Source: Bacteroidales bacterium
Lineage (GTDB): Bacteria; Bacteroidota; Bacteroidia; Bacteroidales; WCHB1-69
Assembly: GCA_028684405.1 (NCBI GenBank)
Contig: JAQUGA010000184.1
Span: 1 to 5,124 of the forward strand
Direction of reading: 5' to 3'
Length of the DNA stretch: 5,124 nt
This document shows, piece by piece, positions 5,048-5,124 of this stretch; the stretch's first letter is position 1, and every line of letters begins with the position of its first letter. The translations under genes were made by a program, and so were the position numbers. The notes under the pieces were generated by a model that ran no database searches, had not been told where the DNA came from, and saw nothing but the letters and a program-made list of their open reading frames with translations.

Positions 5048-5124
5048 TAAAAGTGTTTTATTCATTGTTCCCATACAAATATAACAAGAGCAAAACTATT
5101 TTCACTCTATAATTCATTCTTTTT
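5048..5124 (-). other. AT-rich region upstream of the first visible cassette
   Basis: A stretch of low GC with no coding frame of note. It lacks the GC-rich arm and the CGCTGAAA-type motif seen in the right half of the two attC sites, so it looks unlike the end of a third attC. It would fit an attI side, but no integrase sequence is visible to confirm this. Confidence 0.4.
5076..5105 (-). promoter_or_regulatory. Possible promoter driving the cassette array
   Basis: On the minus strand TATATTTG (5083-5076) matches the Bacteroidetes -7 consensus TAnnTTTG. A GTG at 5105-5103, 19 nt upstream, is one base off the -33 TTG. Transcription would start about 60 nt before the nuclease ATG and run through the cassettes. 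Position and direction suit an integron Pc, or a promoter of cassette 1 held upstream of its edge. Confidence 0.4.

Overview
The window is AT-rich and nearly all of its genes lie on the minus strand. A-rich translation starts, a TAnnTTTG-type promoter box at the right end and a left-edge signal peptide ending in A-Q all suggest Bacteroidetes or a close relative. That assignment is inference; no taxonomic marker gene is present.

The best reading is part of an integron gene-cassette array, transcribed right to left. Two GC-rich imperfect palindromes of about 135 bp (118-251 and 2962-3098) behave as attC recombination sites. They share a 13/14-base motif in the loop-side region, and each ends in a GTT core. 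The decisive evidence is an internal rule of cassettes: the first bases of a cassette are complementary to the left arm (R'') of its own attC. Here cassette 1 opens with GTTAGGGGGC and its attC opens with GCCCCCTAAC. Cassette 2 opens with GTTACCGCC and its attC opens with GGCGGTAAC. The two pairs differ in sequence but both obey the rule.

Layout, in the direction of transcription. (i) 5047-5124 is AT-rich with a promoter-like box and no attC-like GC-rich arm; it may be the attI/Pc side of the array, with an integrase gene outside the window. (ii) Cassette 1 (5045-2970) carries one 640-residue protein with six zinc-ribbon repeats, one divergent C-terminal-half zinc module and a central Vsr/DUF559-like nuclease domain. 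(iii) Cassette 2 (2969-124) carries three overlapping genes: a large protein with an RNAVAH motif typical of HEPN ribonucleases (DUF4209-like), a small antitoxin-like protein and a PIN-domain VapC-like toxin. (iv) Cassette 3 begins at 123, and only the signal peptide of its first gene is in view.

Together the two complete cassettes encode a probable DNA nuclease and two probable RNases, one with a cognate antitoxin. This suits a defence or cassette-stabilising role. Biochemical functions are inferred from motifs; a joint function for the neighbours is a hypothesis.
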